Part shown: positions 49,753 to 61,730 of the stretch, in pieces | How the letters are laid out: the number at the start of each line of letters is the position of its first letter | How positions within the stretch are numbered: position 1 is the first letter of the stretch | DNA from: Pseudonocardia hierapolitana | GTDB taxonomy: Bacteria > Actinomycetota > Actinomycetes > Mycobacteriales > Pseudonocardiaceae | Direction of reading: 5' to 3' | Length of the DNA: 64,000 nt | NCBI RefSeq assembly: GCF_007994075.1 | Contig: NZ_VIWU01000001.1 | Location: forward strand, 3,472,001-3,536,000 | Program-made: the position numbers and the translations under genes | The notes under the pieces: model-generated | What the model saw: the letters and a program-made list of their open reading frames with translations, nothing else | The model's database searches: none | What the model was told of the DNA's origin: nothing

Positions 49753-51665
49753 CGAACAAGGCGGGCGCGGCAATGGACGCGGCCGTGCCGGGAGCTGCGG
49801 CTCGTCGTGTCGGCGTACCTCAGGGCATGGACCGGGCACTCGCTCGCGTCCGGTCACCCCAGGGCGAGGTTGTCGGGAGTGGCTTCCTGGTCGATTCGCA
49901 CCATGTCGTGACCTGTACCCACGTCGTCTTGCGCGCTGCGGGCCGTGCTGATCACGACACTGTCGGCATGGGCGACGCCGTCGCCGTCGACTTTCCCCTC
50001 GCGGCACCGGACGTCCTCCTCCGGGCGGAGGCCGAGGTCTCGCACCCGCTCGAAGATGAGGGCGGCGGAGACATCACCGTGCTGTCACTCACGGGCGAGC
50101 TGCCGCCCGGCCTCGATCCGCCGCGGCTGATCGTCGCGGACGATGTCTGGGGCCACCCGTTCCGTGCGTTCGGCTTTCCGCGCCGGTTCGATCAGGGGGT
50201 GTGGGCGGCGGGCGTACTTCGTGCACCGCAGGGCACCGGCTGGGTGCAGATGGAGGGGGGTGCGTCCGGCTACTCCGTGGAAGCGGGCTTCAGCGGTGGG
50301 GCGGTCTGGGACGATGAGTTGGCAGGGGTCGTCGGTATGACGGTAGCGGCGGACGCGCGCCCCGACCTCCGCACCGCGTTCCTGATCCCGTCAGCCACAC
50401 TCATGCGGGCGTGGCCCCGGCTGGTCGAGCGGACCCTGCTGCCCTGCCCATACCGAGGCCTGTACCCCTTCCGGTCCTCGGACACCGCGCTGTTTTTCGG
50501 CCGCGAGGACGTGACCGATCGCCTGGTCCGTGAGGCCCTGCGCCGCCCGCTGCTCGCCGTTGCCGGGCCGTCTGGAAGCGGCAAGTCCTCCGTTGTCTTC
50601 GCGGGTGTCGTGCCCCGACTGGGGCGCGAGCCGAGATGGATGAGCGTGAGCATGCGACCGGCGCAGGCGTCTTCGCCGCTGTTCGCCCTCGCCGCCGCAC
50701 TCATCCCGGTTCTCGAGCCCGAACTGGGGGAAACCGAGCGTCTGTCTGCCGCGAATGCGCTCGTGACGGTGCTCCGGGACGGACACCTGAGCGATGTCGT
50801 TGACCGCGTTCTCGCGCGTGCCCAACTGGACCATCTCCTGCTGGTTGTGGACCAAATGGAGGAGCTGTTCGCCCGCGAGCAGGACGAGGTCCAGTCCTTC
50901 ACCCGGGCGTTGCTGTCCGCAGCACGGTCAGGACAGCAGCCCCCCGGCTCCAGGTCGCTGACCATCCTGCTCACCCTGCGAGTCGACTTCCTAAGCAACG
51001 CCCTGCAGGATCCGGGCCTCGCCGAGGCCCTGGAGGATTCGGTTATCACGATCGGACAGATGCGCCAGGAGCAGCTGCGAACGGTCATTGAGGGCCCCTT
51101 GCCCAGCGGCATCCGGTACGAAGCGGGTCTCGTCGAGCGGATCCTTGGCGACGTCGGCGACGGGTCCGGCAGCGCTCCTCCCGCGCAACTTCCTGCGGAC
51201 CATGCTCAAGCTGCCGCCTCGAGCGAACCTGGCCGGTCCTCCCGCGGCGACGACCCCACAGCGCGCGCCAATCCTTGCGCTAGCGACGCCGGGAGCGAGG
51301 GCAACGGCGGCGTCGAACAGGCGCCAGCACCCGACGAACCCCCCGTCACGACCGCAGAGTTTCAAGCCCTCGCAGATCCCGACTCGGCAGCCGATCTCGG
51401 CGAAGCGGCGGACCAGGATGGCGGCAGCCGCACCGACCCGGACAGCGAGAACGCCCCACCCGCCGCCACGGTGCGCAGCGGATTCCAGCTCGACCCCGGG
51501 CAGGACGTCTTCGCCTACGTGCACGGCGCCTGGCATCCAGCCATCGTCGCTAGCCGCGATCGGCGCACCGTCGTGGTCGACTACCAGCTCAACCCGGGCC
51601 CGCTCGGCGCCCGCCGACAACGCGTGACGATCGACCGCGTGCGCCTCGGTGAACCCGGCGCATGA
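49749..51665 (+). CDS. trypsin-like protease fused to a truncated nSTAND1 NTPase and a Tudor/SH3-like C-terminus
   Basis: The 638 residues divide into four parts. Residues 30-225 are a trypsin-fold protease with an intact triad (His58 in VVTCTHVV, Asp108 in GGDITVL, Ser182 in GFSGGAVWD). Residues 233-470 are an nSTAND1 NTPase (PCPYRGLYPF, Walker A GPSGSGKSS at 273-281, Walker B LLLVVD ending at Asp368, LTLRVDFL). A low-complexity linker spans 472-575. A compact C-terminal part at 579-634 (DVFAYVHGAWHPAIV ... TVVVDYQLNPG) resembles Tudor/SH3 folds. The STAND helical region stops at VGDG, where relatives continue into helices and WD40/TPR repeats. No frame shift is needed to read it. Confidence 0.82.
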   Translation: MTNKAGAAMDAAVPGAAARRVGVPQGMDRALARVRSPQGEVVGSGFLVDSHHVVTCTHVVLRAAGRADHDTVGMGDAVAVDFPLAAPDVLLRAEAEVSHPLEDEGGGDITVLSLTGELPPGLDPPRLIVADDVWGHPFRAFGFPRRFDQGVWAAGVLRAPQGTGWVQMEGGASGYSVEAGFSGGAVWDDELAGVVGMTVAADARPDLRTAFLIPSATLMRAWPRLVERTLLPCPYRGLYPFRSSDTALFFGREDVTDRLVREALRRPLLAVAGPSGSGKSSVVFAGVVPRLGREPRWMSVSMRPAQASSPLFALAAALIPVLEPELGETERLSAANALVTVLRDGHLSDVVDRVLARAQLDHLLLVVDQMEELFAREQDEVQSFTRALLSAARSGQQPPGSRSLTILLTLRVDFLSNALQDPGLAEALEDSVITIGQMRQEQLRTVIEGPLPSGIRYEAGLVERILGDVGDGSGSAPPAQLPADHAQAAASSEPGRSSRGDDPTARANPCASDAGSEGNGGVEQAPAPDEPPVTTAEFQALADPDSAADLGEAADQDGGSRTDPDSENAPPAATVRSGFQLDPGQDVFAYVHGAWHPAIVASRDRRTVVVDYQLNPGPLGARRQRVTIDRVRLGEPGA

Positions 51666-52186
51666 CTCGGGGTGCGTGCCGATCGGTGGCCCGCACAATG
51701 CCCCCGGGTCCGAACATCAACCTCATGGGTTCGAGAGATCCATATCGCTGAAGCCGGCGCCGCGCTGGCACAGGGCTGATTCCCGGGTGGGGGCGTTGCT
51801 GGTGGATCTGCATGGCTACGACCCGGCCGGGGTGGTGTGGCCGGCTCAGCTGTACGCAGGCCTGTTGCGTGGACTGGGGATTCGCCCGAGCTGATGCCGG
51901 CCAGCGAGGTGGAGCAGGCCACCGTGAATCACCAGGTCCTGGATCACCTCGTGAATTCTCCGGCCGGCGGACCGGTAAGTGATCGGCGCGGCCAACCCCG
52001 CACAGAGCGAAGCCGGGCGGGAATGAACGAGGAAGGGGAGCCGGCCGGAACGGGGCCCGCTGGGGTTGGCTGCCGACGGCACGTCGGCCCCCGGCCTGGT
52101 CGTCATTCTTGACGCGGTGGGACGCTGACGTATCTCACCTCCATGCCAGCCGTCCTCACAGGAGGCACGAGTAGGCGGACGGCGGG
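51666..52186. other. region between the protease gene and the next small gene
   Basis: Apart from an NB-ARC-like fragment (51777-51894) I see no gene in these 521 bases. Several short frames exist on both strands but none has a recognisable sequence or a good ribosome site. Confidence 0.45.
51777..51894 (+). pseudogene. NB-ARC (STAND) NTPase fragment
   Basis: About 38 codons read DSRVGALLVDLHGYDPAGVV then WPAQLYAGLLRGLGI and stop. LLVDLHGYDP followed by LLRALG-type residues is a hallmark strand and helix of actinobacterial NB-ARC regulators just after the P-loop. The P-loop and all downstream parts are missing, so it is a scrap of a second STAND gene. Confidence 0.45.
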
Positions 52187-52534
52187 ATGAGGACGACCAT
52201 GATCGACGGAGGAGTGATCGCCGCGTACCTCGCGGTGGCGGTGACTCGCGGCGAGCAGCGGCTGCTCGGCCGGGTCGTCGACACAGCGCTTGACCGGCTG
52301 TTTGACAGCGTGGCGCGCAGGCTGGGCCCGCGCCGCGCGGCCGACCTCGCTCGGAACCCGTACGACAGCGCCATCCTCGCCGAGGTGGCCGGGGCGATCG
52401 ACGCGGCGGCCCGGCGCGACGCCGGCTTCGCCCGCGAGCTGGCGGCGCTGCTGGCGCAGCTGGAGAGCCACGGCGGCAGGCACCTGGTCGACCAGATCCG
52501 GGCCCAGACCACCCCGGAATCGACCAGGTCGTGA
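52187..52534 (+). CDS. small helical protein of unknown function
   Basis: This protein of 115 residues (111 if the ATG at 52199, preceded by GAGGAC, is used) has an N-terminal hydrophobic part (GVIAAYLAVAVTRG) followed by helices rich in Arg and Ala (LDRLFDSVARRLGPRRAADL ... ARELAALLAQLESHGG). Similar small proteins are common in actinomycetes next to STAND and other conflict genes, from memory only. Its 3' end abuts the oppositely oriented integrase fragment. No function is assigned. Confidence 0.6.
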   Translation: MRTTMIDGGVIAAYLAVAVTRGEQRLLGRVVDTALDRLFDSVARRLGPRRAADLARNPYDSAILAEVAGAIDAAARRDAGFARELAALLAQLESHGGRHLVDQIRAQTTPESTRS

Positions 52535-52656
52535 CGGCGCTTCGTGATCGGGTCGGTGCCGGCATATACGCGCACGCGCAAGGCACCGCTCGGGAGCTCG
52601 TCGATACTGCCCCGCTCGCGCTTACGCGGGTTCGTCGCCCTCGCCACGAGCAGCAC
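52535..52656 (-). pseudogene. tyrosine-type integrase N-terminal fragment beside tRNA-Ala
   Basis: About 40 codons read RKRERGSIDELPSGALRVRV then YAGTDPITKRRHDL, the typical start of an actinobacterial phage/ICE integrase (AP2-like arm-binding domain). The coding stops matching at 52535 where the neighbouring gene begins. Its location 75 bases from the 3' end of tRNA-Ala marks an old integration site. Confidence 0.65.
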
Positions 52657-52693
52657 GATACGCGTCTTGCGTCACGTCCTGCGGACCCAGCCT

Positions 52694-52709
52694 CCGGGCT
52701 ACAGCCCGG
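52694..52709 (-). terminator. hairpin downstream of tRNA-Ala
   Basis: CCGGGCT (52694-52700), a 2-base loop, then AGCCCGG (52703-52709), 22 bases beyond the 3' end of the leftward tRNA-Ala. It is a likely terminator. Confidence 0.5.
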
Positions 52710-52730
52710 TATTTCCGCTGGTCAGATAGG

Positions 52731-52803
52731 TGGAGACGAGGGGAATCGAACCCCTAACCCCCGCCTTGCAAAGGCGGTGCTCTGCCAATTGAGCTACGTC
52801 CCC
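52731..52803 (-). tRNA. tRNA-Ala (anticodon TGC)
   Basis: This 73-base tRNA has acceptor stem GGGGACG/CGTCTCC (one G-T pair), D-arm GCTC/GAGC, anticodon loop TTTGCAA (TGC) and T-arm AGGGGTTCGATTCCCCT. CCA is not encoded. It pairs with tRNA-Ile upstream, as downstream of gyrA in many actinobacteria. Confidence 0.96.
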
Positions 52804-52853
52804 TGGCTGAGCGGGGACGTTACCCGCTCAGCAGCGGGCGGTGCTGCCCGGGT

Positions 52854-52964
52854 TCAGTTCTTGGTGGCCTCGTGCCACAGGTCGGTCTCGCGCGAGGCGC
52901 GCACCTTGGAGAAGATGAAGGCGCCCGCGGCCAGAGCGACTGCGACGGCGATGAGCTTCTTCAC
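52854..52964 (-). CDS. DLW-39 family protein
   Basis: This 36-residue protein, VKKLIAVAVALAAGAFIF followed by SKVRASRETDLWHEATKN, has one membrane helix and the family-naming DLW motif. DLW-39 proteins sit between the ile and ala tRNA genes near gyrA in actinobacteria; the function is unknown. The GTG start at 52962-52964 is preceded by AGGAC 8 bases upstream. Confidence 0.9.
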   Translation of the reverse strand: MKKLIAVAVALAAGAFIFSKVRASRETDLWHEATKN

Positions 52965-53017
52965 GAGATCACGTCCTAACCTGTCCCGAAGGATGTCCGG
53001 AGTGGAGCTCAGGGAAG

Positions 53018-53091
53018 TGGGCCCAGCTGGATTTGAACCAGCGACCTCGTCGTTATCAGCGACGCGCTCTAACCAACTGAGCTATGGGCCC
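53018..53091 (-). tRNA. tRNA-Ile (anticodon GAT)
   Basis: This 74-base tRNA has acceptor stem GGGCCCA/TGGGCCC, D-arm GCTCAGTTGGTTAGAGC, anticodon loop CTGATAA (GAT) and T-arm CTGGTTCAAATCCAG. CCA is not encoded. It is located between DUF3566 and DLW-39 genes. Confidence 0.96.
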
Positions 53092-53152
53092 TTGCGACGG
53101 GGACGAGGCTACCGCAGCGCCCCCGGCCGCCTTCAACCGGATACCCCCTCCG

Positions 53153-54103
53153 TCAGTCCCGCTCGGAGAGGGTGACCTCGATGCCGCCGACCAGGTCGGC
53201 GGACACGTTGTAGACGAACGCCCCCACCGTGACCGCCACGGCGAAGAGCAGGCTGTTGATCGCCCCGATCACCGCGGCGAACCCGAACACGCGGCCGGCG
53301 CTGATGAGCGGGCTGCCCGTGGGGGTGTCCCCGGACACCAGGTCGGCGTAGGTGCCGTTGAGCCGGTCCCACACGCCCATGCCGTCGAGGGCGCCGTAGA
53401 GCACGCCGACGGCCACCAGCCAAATGAAGAACAGCACGACGGCCAGCACGAGGCCCAGCTTCAGCGCCGACCACGGGTCGAGCCTCCTGAGCTGGAGCGC
53501 GGCCTGCCGCGGCGGCCGATTGCGCACCGCACGCACGCTGGACCAGCTGTTGTCGGCCGCGGACCCCGACCCGGCACGCTGCTCGTCGTAGCGCGCGGGC
53601 GGCTCGAGGAACGCGGTCGGCCCCTCGTCGAGCAGCGTGCTGTTCTCCGGCTCAGGCTCCGGCGCGGGCTCGGGCGCCGGTTCCGCCCCTCCACCGCCTC
53701 CCGACATCCGGTGCCACGGCGGCGGCGCCGCCGCTTCTGGCCCCGGTCCGGGCATCGGTCCGGGTGCGGGCTCCGGGTCCGGTGGCCGCGGCGTGGGCGA
53801 AGGTGCTGGCGCCGCGGCCTCCGCCGTCGGGTCCGCTGCTGCCCCGGGAGGCTGCGGCAGCTGGATGTGCGCCGTCGGAGCATCCGCGCCCGTGGGATCG
53901 GACGGCCGCTCTGCCGCGGCCACCTCCTCGGCCTGCGCGGGCGCCGACCCGTTCGTCCCAGCAGAGCCGCCGGGCTGAGCAGGAGCCGTGGCCTCCGCTC
54001 CGTTCGACTGTCCGTTCGCCTGCTGCGGGATCGCCGCCTGCTCTCCGGTGGCCACGGGGCCGCGGCCGTCGGACTCGTCCGGTGTGCTCGTCGTGTCGTT
54101 CAC
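53153..54103 (-). CDS. DUF3566 domain membrane protein
   Basis: In this 316-residue protein the first 200 residues are a disordered Pro/Ala/Glu-rich cytoplasmic part. The C-terminal DUF3566 domain starts AALQLRRLDPWSALKLGLVL and has two transmembrane helices (LVLAVVLFFIWLVAVGVLYG and AVIGAINSLLFAVAVTVGAF). The gene is conserved directly downstream of gyrA in actinobacteria; in mycobacteria the homologue is a division- or septum-linked membrane protein. It lies 47 bases from gyrA on the same strand. Confidence 0.93.
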   Translation of the reverse strand: MNDTTSTPDESDGRGPVATGEQAAIPQQANGQSNGAEATAPAQPGGSAGTNGSAPAQAEEVAAAERPSDPTGADAPTAHIQLPQPPGAAADPTAEAAAPAPSPTPRPPDPEPAPGPMPGPGPEAAAPPPWHRMSGGGGGAEPAPEPAPEPEPENSTLLDEGPTAFLEPPARYDEQRAGSGSAADNSWSSVRAVRNRPPRQAALQLRRLDPWSALKLGLVLAVVLFFIWLVAVGVLYGALDGMGVWDRLNGTYADLVSGDTPTGSPLISAGRVFGFAAVIGAINSLLFAVAVTVGAFVYNVSADLVGGIEVTLSERD

Positions 54104-54150
54104 GAGGTGAACGTCTCCTCGGGGCCTGGTGGGTGGGGCGGCTCGCGAGC

Positions 54151-56649
<2,499 letters not shown>

Positions 56650-56691
56650 CGTCCTTCTCTGTTCGTGCGGTTCTGTCGGCGGAAGCCGGGA

Positions 56692-58728
<2,037 letters not shown>

Positions 58729-58742
58729 TCAGAGCCTCTCGA

Positions 58743-58765
58743 CCGGGCGATCGGGGAGCGCCCGG
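58743..58765 (-). promoter_or_regulatory. gyrB leader hairpin
   Basis: CCGGGCG (58743-58749) and CGCCCGG (58759-58765) make a perfect 7-bp stem with a 9-base loop in the untranslated leader, just after the predicted transcription start. It may affect leader stability or supercoiling-dependent expression. Confidence 0.35.
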
Positions 58766-58777
58766 GAACACTCCTCC

Positions 58778-58783
58778 ATCATA
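58778..58783 (-). promoter_or_regulatory. gyrB promoter -10 box (TATGAT)
   Basis: TATGAT on the minus strand is one base from the sigma-70 consensus and is the only strong hexamer between the DUF721 and gyrB genes. The leader would be about 100 bases long. Confidence 0.55.
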
Positions 58784-58885
58784 CCGGGGCACCCTGGCAG
58801 GAACGCGGCTAGGACACCCCCAGAATCGTCACAGACAGCCGATCGAGGGCCGAGGCGGGTCCGCTCGGCTGCGACGGGGGATGAA

Positions 58886-58902
58886 ACGGGCTACGAGCCC
58901 GT
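58886..58902 (-). terminator. terminator after the DUF721 gene
   Basis: ACGGGCT-ACG-AGCCCGT is a perfect 7-bp stem with a 3-base loop, 37 bases beyond the DUF721 stop and ahead of the gyrB promoter. It separates the recF transcript from gyrBA. Confidence 0.5.
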
Positions 58903-58938
58903 CACGTCGCCCTGTATCGCCGCATGCCGCGATCTACT

Positions 58939-59589
58939 TCATCCGTAGGTGTCCCGAGGCCCTCTGCCGCGGACGTGCCGCGGACCGTGCCGCCAGCTCG
59001 GCCCGGACGGTCCGACCACGCGGATCCGGCGCACGACGTCCCTCCCGACGGCACCGGCGAGGCGGGACAGCAGCTGCCGCTGCAGCTGGCGCAGTTGCGT
59101 GGCCCACGCCGTGGACTCCGCCTGCAGCACGAGCTCCCCGTCCCGCAACGACAGCGGCGTGCAGTGGTCCGCGATATCGGCGCCGACCAGCTGCGGCCAC
59201 CGGCCGAGGACGGTGGCATCGGTCAGCCGCGGGGACCAGCCGCGGTCCAGCGCCACCCGCGAGACCACCCGGCCGAACGGCTGGGGATCGCGCTCGTCCG
59301 GGCCGGGGCCCGACCACCGCCTGCGGCGCCCGCGCGGGCGGGCCGGCTTGCGTCCGTCCATCTCGGCGCTGCGCTGAGCCGCTCGCTCGGCGTTGGCCTC
59401 CCGGGCCGCGCGCAGCGCCTCACGGGCCAGATCCGCCCCGCGGCTGCGACCAGCGGTCGTCCCCTTTTCATCCCCAGGGCTGGGGACATCTCTCATCGAA
59501 TTGGGCGCGATGGGCGGTTCGTCGGGTACGACGGACGGTCGTTTTCGCTCGTCATCACCAGTGCAGCGCGAGTTATCCACAGTATCCAC
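58939..59589 (-). CDS. DUF721 (DciA-like) protein
   Basis: This 216-residue protein has a basic disordered N-terminal half and a C-terminal DUF721 domain ([30 protein letters not shown] ... [20 protein letters not shown]). The DUF721 gene is conserved between recF and gyrB in actinobacteria. DUF721 proteins of the DciA group help load the replicative helicase. Start GTG 59587-59589 follows the recF stop by 24 bases; an internal ATG (MRDVPSPG) is the alternative. DnaA-box-like sites overlap its start. Confidence 0.9.
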   Translation of the reverse strand: MDTVDNSRCTGDDERKRPSVVPDEPPIAPNSMRDVPSPGDEKGTTAGRSRGADLAREALRAAREANAERAAQRSAEMDGRKPARPRGRRRRWSGPGPDERDPQPFGRVVSRVALDRGWSPRLTDATVLGRWPQLVGADIADHCTPLSLRDGELVLQAESTAWATQLRQLQRQLLSRLAGAVGRDVVRRIRVVGPSGPSWRHGPRHVRGRGPRDTYG

Positions 59590-59602
59590 ACCTTTGTCCC
59601 CA
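59573..59602. promoter_or_regulatory. cluster of three DnaA-box-like sites at the recF-DUF721 junction
   Basis: TTATCCACA (59573-59581) is a perfect E. coli-type DnaA box. GTATCCACA (59582-59590) and TTGTCCCCA (59594-59602) follow within 30 bases in the same direction. They lie at the start codon of the DUF721 gene, about 3.5 kb from oriC. Confidence 0.55.
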
Positions 59603-59613
59603 GGTGGGCGACG

Positions 59614-60744
59614 TCACACGCGACCTCCTGACGTGGACTCTTGCGCGACATGTTCTGCACGCCCACCGTTCACCGCGAACCGGTCGCCATCCAGCCCCTC
59701 CGGTACGTCCTCCGCCACCGCTGCCGTCACGAGCACCTGCTCGGCGCGCCGAGCGACATCGGCAAGGGCGGAACGGCGACGTGAGTCGAGCTCGGCGAAC
59801 ACGTCGTCGAGGACGAGGACCGGCTCGACGTCGTCGGCGCACAGCAGGCGGTACGACGCGAGCCGCAGCGCGAGCGCCAGCGCCCAGGACTCCCCGTGGC
59901 TCGCGTACCCCTTGGCCGGCCCTTCCCCGAGCCGCAGCTCCAGGTCGTCGCGATGCGGGCCGACGAGGCACACGCCACGCTCCACCTCCTGCCGCCGCAG
60001 GCGCCCCATGGCGTCCACGAGGAGCGGCTCGAGCTCGTCCGCCGACGCAGGCAGCTCTCCCTCGAGGCTGCACCGGTAGCCGAGGGCGATCGGATCGGAC
60101 GTCGGTGCGACCTCGGCGAACGCGTCCACCGCACGCGGTGCGATGGCGGCGACGAGCTCCAGCCGGCCCGCGAGCAGCGCGGCGCCGTGCCGGGCGAGGT
60201 GGCCGTCCCACACGTCGAGCGTGCGCAGGTCGCCGCCGCCACGGGCCGTCTTGAGCAGGGCGGAACGCTGCCGCAGCACCCGGTCGTAATCGGAGCGGAC
60301 GGCCGCGTAGCGCGGGAACCGCGACACGAGCAGGTCGTCGAGGAACCGGCGGCGCTCACCGGGGTCGCCGCGCACCAGCGCGAGGTCCTCCGGGGCGAAC
60401 AGGACCGTGCGCAGGATCCCGAGCACGTCCCGCGGCTTCGCCGGAGCGCGGTTCACCCGGGCTCGGTTGGCCCGGCCCGGCGCGATCTCCAGCTCGATGG
60501 TGAGCTCGCGGCCCTGGTGCACCACCACCCCTCGCACGAGCGCCCGCTGCGCCCCGCGCCGGATGAGCGGGGCGTCGGTGGCGACGCGGTGCGAGCCGAG
60601 GGTGGCCAGGTACCCGGCCGCCTCCACCAGGTTGGTCTTGCCCACGCCGTTCGGTCCCACGAGCACCGTGACGCCCGGCTGCAGGTCGAGCTCGGCGCTC
60701 TCCCAGGAGCGGAAGTCCGTGACGGCTAGGCGGCGCAGGTGCAC
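59614..60744 (-). CDS. recF: DNA replication and repair protein RecF
   Basis: This 376-residue SMC-like ATPase helps load RecA at single-strand gaps. Walker A is GPNGVGKTN (residues 30-38). The signature region includes [11 protein letters not shown], and Walker B with D-loop reads [13 protein letters not shown]. All are intact. Start GTG 60742-60744 ([14 protein letters not shown]) lies 3 bases after the gnd stop, showing co-transcription with gnd and dnaN. Confidence 0.97.
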   Translation of the reverse strand: MHLRRLAVTDFRSWESAELDLQPGVTVLVGPNGVGKTNLVEAAGYLATLGSHRVATDAPLIRRGAQRALVRGVVVHQGRELTIELEIAPGRANRARVNRAPAKPRDVLGILRTVLFAPEDLALVRGDPGERRRFLDDLLVSRFPRYAAVRSDYDRVLRQRSALLKTARGGGDLRTLDVWDGHLARHGAALLAGRLELVAAIAPRAVDAFAEVAPTSDPIALGYRCSLEGELPASADELEPLLVDAMGRLRRQEVERGVCLVGPHRDDLELRLGEGPAKGYASHGESWALALALRLASYRLLCADDVEPVLVLDDVFAELDSRRRSALADVARRAEQVLVTAAVAEDVPEGLDGDRFAVNGGRAEHVAQESTSGGRV

Positions 60745-60747
60745 GGA

Positions 60748-61695
60748 CTAATTGTGTGTGCTGCCGGTACCCGAGCTGGGGCCGGCGTGCTCACCGGGAG
60801 TCCCGGCCGGTCCAGCGGCCGAACGCACCGCGTGCCCGCCGAACTGCTGCCGCAGCGCCGCGACCGCCTTCATCGCGGGCGAGGAGTCCTGCCGGGATGC
60901 GAACCGCGCGAACAGCGCCGCCGAGATCACCGGCAGCGGCACGGCGTGCTGGATGGCCTCCTCGATCGTCCAGCGCCCCTCGCCGGAATCCTCGACGTAG
61001 TCGTCGAGCTTCGCCAGGCCCGGGTCCTCCTTCAGCGCGACGACGAGCAGGTCGAGCAGCCACGAGCGCACCACAGTGCCGCGCGACCACGCCTGCAGCA
61101 CGCCGGGCACGTCGGTGACCAGCTCGGCCGCCGAGAGCAGCTCGAAGCCCTCGGCGTAGGCCTGCATGAGCCCGTACTCGATGCCGTTGTGGACCATCTT
61201 CGAGAAGTGCCCGGCACCCACCGGGCCCGCGTGCACGAAGCCCTCCTCGCGCGGCCCCTCCGGCCGCAGCGCGTCGAAGATCGGCATGACGCGCTCGACG
61301 TGCTCGGCCGACCCGCCGGCCATCAGCCCGTAACCGTTGGCCTTGCCCCAGATGCCACCCGAGACGCCGACGTCGAGGTAGCCGATCCCCTTCTCGTCGA
61401 GCAGTGCGGCGTTGGGCCCGTCGTCGGTGTAGCGCGAGTTGCCCCCGTCGATCACGACGTCGCCCGGCTCCAGCACGTCGCGGAGCGCCCGCACGGTGCT
61501 GCGCGTCGGCTCGCCGGAGGGGACCATCACCCACACGGCGCGCGGCGCCGCGAGCGCCTTCGCGAGCTCCTCGAGCGACGCGACGTCGCTCACCTCGGGC
61601 CGCGGGTCGTACCCGACCACCTCGTGGCCCGCCGAGCGCAGTCGATCGCGCATGTTGCCGCCCATCCGGCCGAGCCCGATGAGTCCCAGTTGCAC
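60748..61695 (-). CDS. gnd: 6-phosphogluconate dehydrogenase, decarboxylating (NAD-type, short form)
   Basis: This 315-residue enzyme oxidises 6-phosphogluconate to ribulose 5-phosphate in the pentose phosphate pathway. It has the Rossmann motif GLIGLGRMGGNM, the substrate motif VDVGVSGGIWGKANGYGLM, the catalytic lysine and histidine in HFSKMVHNGIEYG and a short C-terminal domain typical of the GndA/YqeC group. Insertion between dnaN and recF is typical of actinobacteria. Confidence 0.95.
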   Translation of the reverse strand: MQLGLIGLGRMGGNMRDRLRSAGHEVVGYDPRPEVSDVASLEELAKALAAPRAVWVMVPSGEPTRSTVRALRDVLEPGDVVIDGGNSRYTDDGPNAALLDEKGIGYLDVGVSGGIWGKANGYGLMAGGSAEHVERVMPIFDALRPEGPREEGFVHAGPVGAGHFSKMVHNGIEYGLMQAYAEGFELLSAAELVTDVPGVLQAWSRGTVVRSWLLDLLVVALKEDPGLAKLDDYVEDSGEGRWTIEEAIQHAVPLPVISAALFARFASRQDSSPAMKAVAALRQQFGGHAVRSAAGPAGTPGEHAGPSSGTGSTHN

Positions 61696-61730
61696 GGTTG
61701 TCTCTCCTGGAGTCGGGTGCGCGCGGGCTC

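Noticed and set aside
51088..51627. A frameshift in the nSTAND1 gene, with the missing helical region continuing in the +1 frame
   Set aside because: The alternative frame gives Pro/Arg/Thr-rich sequence without STAND features, so the truncation is not explained by a simple frameshift here.
52731..52803. A duplicated tRNA-Ala 3' end that would mark the left boundary of the island
   Set aside because: I looked for the GGGGTTCGATTCCCC end and its complement across 44-52 kb and did not see a second copy; the left boundary remains undefined.
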